Positions 56,542 through 62,000 of a stretch of 62,000 nucleotides of DNA are shown in pieces. A program made the position numbers and the translations under genes. A model generated the notes under the pieces. It searched no databases. It had not been told where the DNA came from and saw only the letters and a list, made by a program, of their open reading frames with translations. Each line of letters begins with the position of its first letter. The stretch's first letter is position 1. Source of the DNA: Phoronis australis (taxonomy: Eukaryota > Phoronida > Phoronidae); NCBI GenBank assembly GCA_002633005.1, contig NMRA01000552.1:40283-102282 (forward strand), read 5' to 3'.

Positions 56542-59262
56542 GTAGGTCCAAACTTTTTAACTTAAAAGAGCTGCGTTAATTGAAGACAATCAAGAACCAA
56601 CCTCATTGTGCACCAGTTATTAAATCTGAATATTTTGTATGTCCTCTTAAAGACTCCTAGCTACTCTACCACCTTTTATTGGCAACCGGGATATTCAAAT
56701 ATTAAGCGTTAGTACACTTACTGATTTTTGTTTGCGAGTTGTCAAAGTTCATCCCAACTCGTAAAGCCCTGGAAGAATTAGCAATAAACGCTCTCTTGTA
56801 TTCAAAATATATGTCTTTGTTATTCTAAAAACGTGTTATAATAACCATGCACCACATATTAATTAATAAGAGAATTAATTGTGACACCTACGTACTTTGT
56901 CGTCTGCCCACAACTTCTTTTTAACCAAGTGACGTGACGTTTAGACCCATTCACTTCCGGGACACGCCTCTTGACCGATCAGCTGGTGGATTTGGAAGCT
57001 CGAGCCAAGCATTCGTAAAGGTCGTCAAGAGTGACAGGCACATCAGGGAAGTCCACGTTAAGTTGAGGATGACATGCCAAGTTGCACTTTGTTGAGCGCT
57101 TCCGAACTCTGTAATATCTGGCCTTAATTTTTTTCTACTGGGCTAGGGGCTTGAAGTTGAACTAGAGTTCGCTATAAGCCCTTAATCTATTAATGACACA
57201 AAATAAGGAACGTAATGGGGCACGTCAATTTAGGTAGGGCGCTATTTTGTTTTAGGATCGGCCAATTTCAATGTCCTAAGTTCTGAAGTGTGAAATTTCA
57301 CCTTTGAATGAAGGCCTAGGCTCAGAAATACCAGTCTAGTGAAACCGTGACCGTGCTGAACATCAAAGTTTAAAATTTTTTAACGCGCGTGAAAATTTAA
57401 TCTTTCGAACAAACCTCACATTAAAAGGTCCAGAAACAATCAGAATCCAAATTCCAAATCTGAACGGACTTCAACTGCATTTTCGTACTCAACAGGACAT
57501 TTCATTTCGACCTAGAGTCAAAATTCACACCAGGCAAAATGGATGACACTGACACCGGCAAGTGACCCGATTTTGCTGTCTATGCTCACATAGGATAGTC
57601 CTTACTAAGGGGTGTGAAGGCTTTTATAATTGAAAATAAGGTCAATTTTGGAATCAGGACTAAGAATTTTAATTCTTTTGTTAGAAATCCTATTTTTTTG
57701 TAAAATTGAAAAGTAAATTGGAAATTTCTACATTAAAACACAAAATAACTTTTTCGTCCGGTTTTATGAGCATCCCACCCCCTTTTAACAATGCACAAAT
57801 CGTTATACAAATGTAACAAGAGTCAAGTGAGCAAAAGATACAAAGTTTTATAAAATCTGCGGATTTTCCACTGCCAGAGTCATTTCAGCGTAGTGGTCAT
57901 GGCAGCCAAGCAAACAAATTATGCGAGTGCCTTCAAAAGCCAGTAATTTTAATGAATTTTAACAAGTTACTGGGGGTATTTTAACTGTCAAACAAAAAAC
58001 ATTTCAAAAATATTTCGACTATTTTTTGGGCTGAGTGTAAGATCACCTGAAAGGGAAATTCACAGTAAAATAATTAGAATATTCCTTATATTTTTGCACA
58101 AAAATCGTGAAATTAGAACAAAGTTGTTGTTTTTTTGTAGCAGCGTTTGTCAAAATGTATCAACGTTAAATCTTCACAAACTACAAAGTAGCCGATTGAA
58201 CATGCCTTTCAGTTCAGCAAAAGTCGCCATATTGTCGGTTCCGCCGGAAATGCGACGAAGTCCAACGGTAATTGTGCGCACTTTTATCACTTAGTATTAG
58301 TAACATCTGCGAGGATGAAATTTGGTGAAAATGTTGAATCGCGCAGAATAGTAAGTAAACATGTGTCTCGCAAAATTTCACTGTAAATTATTGGTGGAAA
58401 TAATTTATACAAAGTTTTAAACCGATCCTAACAAAATTGCAATAACTTTGCACTGCTTGCCCCGAGTTGGATAATTTTTCGATTATTATTAGGTAGGATG
58501 CATTATCTTTCTGATGACAGTGCAGCATTTTTTCGTAACGAAAAAAATTCTGTTCGACCGCCCTAATTTAGGTAAGTGAATGAACGATATGAACGGGAAA
58601 AATCGCAACGCGCATTTCGAGCCGTAAGTTCTGCATGTCACGCTTTGTTATCGTTTTAGTTTCGTGAGAAATATAGTGAAATATGACTATGCGGTTGATT
58701 TCGAGTCTGTGATACGGCAATAGTGTGAAAATCTTTTCTTTACCCCCGCCCAATGGATCGTCCGCCAACTAAGTCGACAATGATCTACCCTACCGCTGGC
58801 GGAGTTTGTCATTCGTCCTAGGATGTGCGTACTCAATTTTGGTGATGTAAAACGATGGCTATAAAGATATCAAATCAGTTTCAACGGCTCTGTCTGTGCG
58901 ATGGCCACCCTTTTGTCGATTGAAAACAACACCGACAACGCAGTCAAAGATACTATATCCCAAGATGGCCGTCCTAGTGTAATTTGCCTAGTCACACATT
59001 TGGAACAGCGCCACCTATTAGGTGGAGACCAAGTTATATTCGGAGACCCTCAAAACCAGGTCTGAGACTGTGGTGAAGATTGTAACTAACTTGAATAAAA
59101 ATACGTTTTTAGACATAAAACCAATTTTGGTGAATTATATTTATAATTTACTTGAGGAAAACATAATTTTTGATGATGTTATGGCCAATACGATAATTAT
59201 TGTGATGCAATAATACTAGAATGAAAGCAAATGCCATTCAAATGAATAACAATATTTTTCAG
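56542..59262. other. Intron(s) expected to contain one unlocated short ABCC exon
   Basis: Relatives have about 20 residues (pattern F-Y-x-x-x-S-R-x-L-x-R-L-x-x-x-x-R-S) between exons 21 and 22. A phase 0 to 1 exon of 60-70 bp was sought and not found. The nearest candidate, 56983-57014 (L-V-D-L-E-A-R-A-K-H, acceptor gatcag, donor gtaaag), is too short and ends in the wrong phase. No repeat was recognised. Confidence 0.35.
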
Positions 59263-59564
59263 ATCCCTTTGTAAGCATAGTAATACAATACAATATCAAT
59301 TTTGAGGAAACATCATTTGNATTAAGTGGCGTGGATTCAATTAGAGCTTACGGTCACCAAGACAATTTTATAACTAAGCTTGAACACGCTGTGGACAAAA
59401 ACCTTCAAGCAGCTTATCCAGACCTCTGCGCCACACGCTGGATTGGAGTCCTAATAGAATTACTTGTCACCTGTGTCATTTTCATCACTTCCATCCTCAA
59501 CGTTACCAGCACGGATGCCACCAAGTCGTCTGCTTTTGCTCTTGCCATCACTTTGCTGATTCAG
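59263..59564 (+). CDS. ABCC1-like: ABCC exon 22: TMD2 loop and TM16 (interrupted by an 'n')
   Basis: From about 59325 the reading is unmistakable: S-G-V-D-S-I-R-A-Y-G-H-Q-D-N-F, then N-L-Q-A-A-Y-P, A-T-R-W-I-G-V and TM16 (ELLVTCVIFITSILNVTS), ending CTGATTCAG|gtaagg. N-V-T is a possible glycosylation site on the outside. The frame stays open back to a tttttcag acceptor at 59262 (P-F-V-S ... N-F-E-E-T). However, a few extra residues sit at the 'n' (59320) and about seven between P-F-V-S and N-F-E-E-T, so the first 60 bp may be distorted by an assembly join. The exon would start in phase 1. Confidence 0.85.
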
Positions 59565-60063
59565 GTAAGGTGCACTTAATTGTCATAGCGAGGATGTGTC
59601 CTTCTTTGTCAGTGAGACTTTCCGTGGGGCCGATGAAGGAGGTAGTGTGTCGTGTCTGCCATTTTGATTCAGTGCTTTTGAGAGATCTTCAACATTCTGC
59701 CTATCATAATCACAAGCAGTTTCAAGGTGCACTAAGGTATGACCTAACCACGATTTTGGAAGTAAGTGCGTGAGCATGAGTCCTAAAGCGGCGACTTTTT
59801 TCTGGTCATGCCCGTAAGTTGGGTACAGAAACTCTAAATTCACATCTCACAAAAAGTAGTAGCTTTTATTTGCAACAGAAATCGCAAAATGCCCAACCAC
59901 TATAAAACCGGTGAGCGCCTTATAAAACGTCTCACATTTCAAATGTGGTTTATCTACGAATCTACACGATTAAAGAAAACCAACGTACTTTCAAATTTTG
60001 ACATTGATATATTGTTTTGTTGTTTTTAACCTTTCAGATTTTTCTACATACACTGTATTTCAG

Positions 60064-60160
60064 GTTGCATTTATATTGCCCAACTTCGTGATACGTCTGA
60101 GTGAGCTTGAAGCAATTTTTGTTTCTGTGGAGAGAGTGCTGGGGTACTCAGAAATCGAGA
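60064..60160 (+). CDS. ABCC1-like: ABCC exon 23: TM17, last exon in window
   Basis: Starts after tatttcag in phase 0. It encodes VAFILPNFVIRLSELEAIFV and then S-V-E-R-V-L-G-Y-S-E-I-E, matching the end of TMD2 ('W-x-V-R-x-x-x-x-x-E-x-x-x-V-x-V-E-R-x-x-E-Y'). Two donors are possible: A|gtgagg at 60161 (better consensus, phase 1) or GAG|gttcgt at 60166 (phase 0, adding S-E). The following exon leading into NBD2 was not found up to 62000. Confidence 0.88.
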
Positions 60161-60439
60161 GTGAGGTTCGTATAAAATTCCAACTGCGAATGCTTTTTAT
60201 TCAAATTTTTTAGATTGGATGACTAAATGTTCCACAAGTCAATTTACTGTTGGCTGAGTGATATTTGAAATAGATATTGCGTGGAAAACCTATAATGTGT
60301 CCTGACAGATTTGAACTCTCTCTTGTAATGATTGCATTATTATTTAATAAATGATCTATTGCTGAGAATAATATATATGTCTAATGTTGGTTTTGCCTTG
60401 TGTTTCCCTTACGTGTTATTAACCCCTTATCTTGTTTAA

Positions 60440-60565
60440 GTCTTTCATCTAATATTTTTAGTGCCTGCACTTATTTATTATTTTTTTATTTATGTATATA
60501 TTTATTTAATTATCTGTTATTTTTTATGTATTTATCTATATATTTACTTACCTATTTAGTAACCG
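60440..60565. repeat. TTTAT-rich low-complexity tract
   Basis: Irregular repeats of tttat/tatta over about 125 bp downstream of exon 23. Length-variable low-complexity DNA. Confidence 0.7.
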
Positions 60566-62000
60566 ATTTAATTACTGTTCATTGTCTTTTGTCTTTCATT
60601 GGTTTTCATTTTGTTTCTAATTTTTTTTCTTTTTACGAACCATAATGGAAATAAGTATTTGACTTTTTATGTTATCCGTGCCTTCCATTTGTAATTTTAG
60701 TTTTGTCTTTGTTTTCATGTCCTTTTATTTCTCTGTACTTGTGTGATTATTAAGAATTTATTGTTATTCTTGGGCATAGGCGAATGTCCTGCAAAACAGC
60801 CACCATAGCGAAAACCTCTACACTCGGTTTGTTGTTTACGGAGACCTATCAAATTAATAAACTCACTTGCGAGTTTCTCCGCAACCACAACGTGGAGTTG
60901 TAATTCTTCGCCAAAGTCACCTGAATTCCCGTAGCTAGGCTTCATCAAAGAATGTTTAAAACCAGAAAGAATCACTGAAGAAAGTAAACGCCTTTTTAGG
61001 TGATAATTTTAGGTGTAGAATGTATTTTTGACGAGGTGAAAACTTAATCAGTGAGCGAATTTCGCCTACCGCCCGTTTAAACTACACGGGACTAAATTAG
61101 TACAGAACACGATAGAACGTATTGTAGTGCGAATCTGAATTTCATTTGCCATAACAGCAATGCTTGCTTGGCCTTTTTCGATCTAAACGGCTAAAAACTC
61201 GAAGAAAATAACAGAATACACTCTGCTACGGTATAGGGCAAATGGCCAAACGACAAGCTTTTGTCCCACTTCCCGTGACATCACAGTTAACTCTAACATA
61301 ATCTCGCGTTATTGTATTAAACTCGCAAAAGGACTATTGGCATTGAACCCGTGCCTTCTTCGAAAACTAAGTATTAATTTAGTCCCTGTACCATGATGAA
61401 ATTGGTTTCAAATTAGAAGTGATTTCAGGGCCGTGAAATAACTGGCAGTTCGTAGATGCTTGGCCCAAGCTCATAATGTTAACTTTATACATTTGTCTCA
61501 AGAAATAACAGACCGCCAGTTCTTTTGCAACCTAGAAGTCAATTTTAAATTAAACAACGAGCAAGGTAAGAGAAATTTTGTAACAGTAGATGATTTAAAT
61601 CAAAGTTTGTTTATGAAAGAAAGCACAGGCTTTATACTGCTTTAATATAAGTATGAAAAACTACTATATGATACATTTATTCCAAAAATTAATAATATAT
61701 ATGTAAATTTTGTTATTTTGCTCGCTGTTTTTTATAAACTTTAAAATGACCCTTTCCAGGTTGCATTTATCTATATGCGCTTAGGTTACTGGCTTAAGAG
61801 GCAGCTTAGTCTGCTTCAGACTTAGCTTACATTTTCTTACAGATGACAAGATGATATAGGGCAACTTTCATTCGTAGTCTTTCGCTGTTTTGCCCGGAAA
61901 ACCTACAATGTAATCATGACTTTACGACGTCTGTGAAAATAATAGTTGAAAATACTTGAAAATGGGTAGATTCTATAAGGTTTATACAGTGTTTGTTCTA
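60566..62000. other. Downstream intron, nothing recognised
   Basis: No NBD2 exon was found. A stretch at 61030-61110 ('gaggtgaaaactt', 'gcgaatttcgcctacc') resembles 41040-41115 and is a short dispersed repeat. The 61-codon frame at 61460-61645 is unassigned. Confidence 0.4.

Noticed and set aside
56983-57014. Candidate for the missing ABCC exon (L-V-D-L-E-A-R-A-K-H)
   Set aside because: Too short by several residues and its donor leaves phase 2 while exon 22 needs phase 1.
59583-59843. 86-codon minus-strand open frame after ABCC exon 22
   Set aside because: No motif, splice signal or repeat relationship recognised; intronic position.

Overview
The window is eukaryotic, from an animal nuclear genome. 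Short exons with GT-AG borders and matching codon phases lie far apart in AT-rich sequence, and the rest is packed with decayed transposons, inverted-repeat elements, a tRNA-derived SINE and tandem repeats. The mix (hAT and pogo relics, L1/Tx1-type LINE debris, many small foldback elements, compact exons with 0.2-15 kb introns) suits a marine invertebrate such as a non-vertebrate deuterostome or a lophotrochozoan; I cannot name the species. Four single 'n' positions (16975, 32065, 54737, 59320) look like joins of a scaffolded assembly. At least two of them touch real problems: a duplicated contig end at 54573-54901, and a disturbed coding exon at 59320.

One large gene dominates. On the + strand, 23 exons between 2854 and about 60160 encode an ABC subfamily C (MRP/ABCC1-like) full transporter. 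In order they give: part of the N-terminal TMD0 bundle (2854-8402), the L0 linker (12793-16600), TMD1 (16600-28399), NBD1 with Walker A, Q-loop, LSGGQ, Walker B and H-loop (33012-37638), a Ser/Glu/Lys-rich linker (38320-39099), and TMD2 (39692-60160). The start codon with the first TMD0 helix lies upstream of the window, and NBD2 lies downstream. One short exon of TMD2, about 20 residues, was not found and should lie between 56542 and 59262. No stop or frameshift was seen in the recognised exons, so the gene appears functional.

The intron at 41694-56432 is about 14.7 kb and far larger than the rest. It holds repeats, a LINE relic, several hairpin elements and, most interestingly, three small phase-compatible exons (48613-50598, same strand). 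These read as the end of a separate short single-pass membrane protein that I do not recognise: a possible nested gene.

Mobile DNA by position: LINE RNase-H-tail relic (1640-2010, minus); foldback MITE (2536-2805); large inverted repeat (3548-5205); diverged repeat cluster with CCTAGTGG cores (6390-7930, related pieces at 41780-42670, 46240-46620, 55560-55680); composite repeat fragments (10165-10595, 14729-14945, 29319-30078); zinc-finger ORF relic (10625-10969, minus); TIR elements (20651-20889, 26961-27252); SINE (21590-21804, minus); ~425-bp array followed by a hairpin minisatellite (22715-24165); pogo/Tigger-like relic (31599-32096, minus); hAT transposase relic (35370-35790, minus); inverted copy of the array edge (36040-36310); MITE (42713-42976); LINE (44340-46040); hairpin (51992-52172); hAT-type MITE (54146-54570).

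All calls rest on reading and pattern recognition. No alignment, folding or database search was run.
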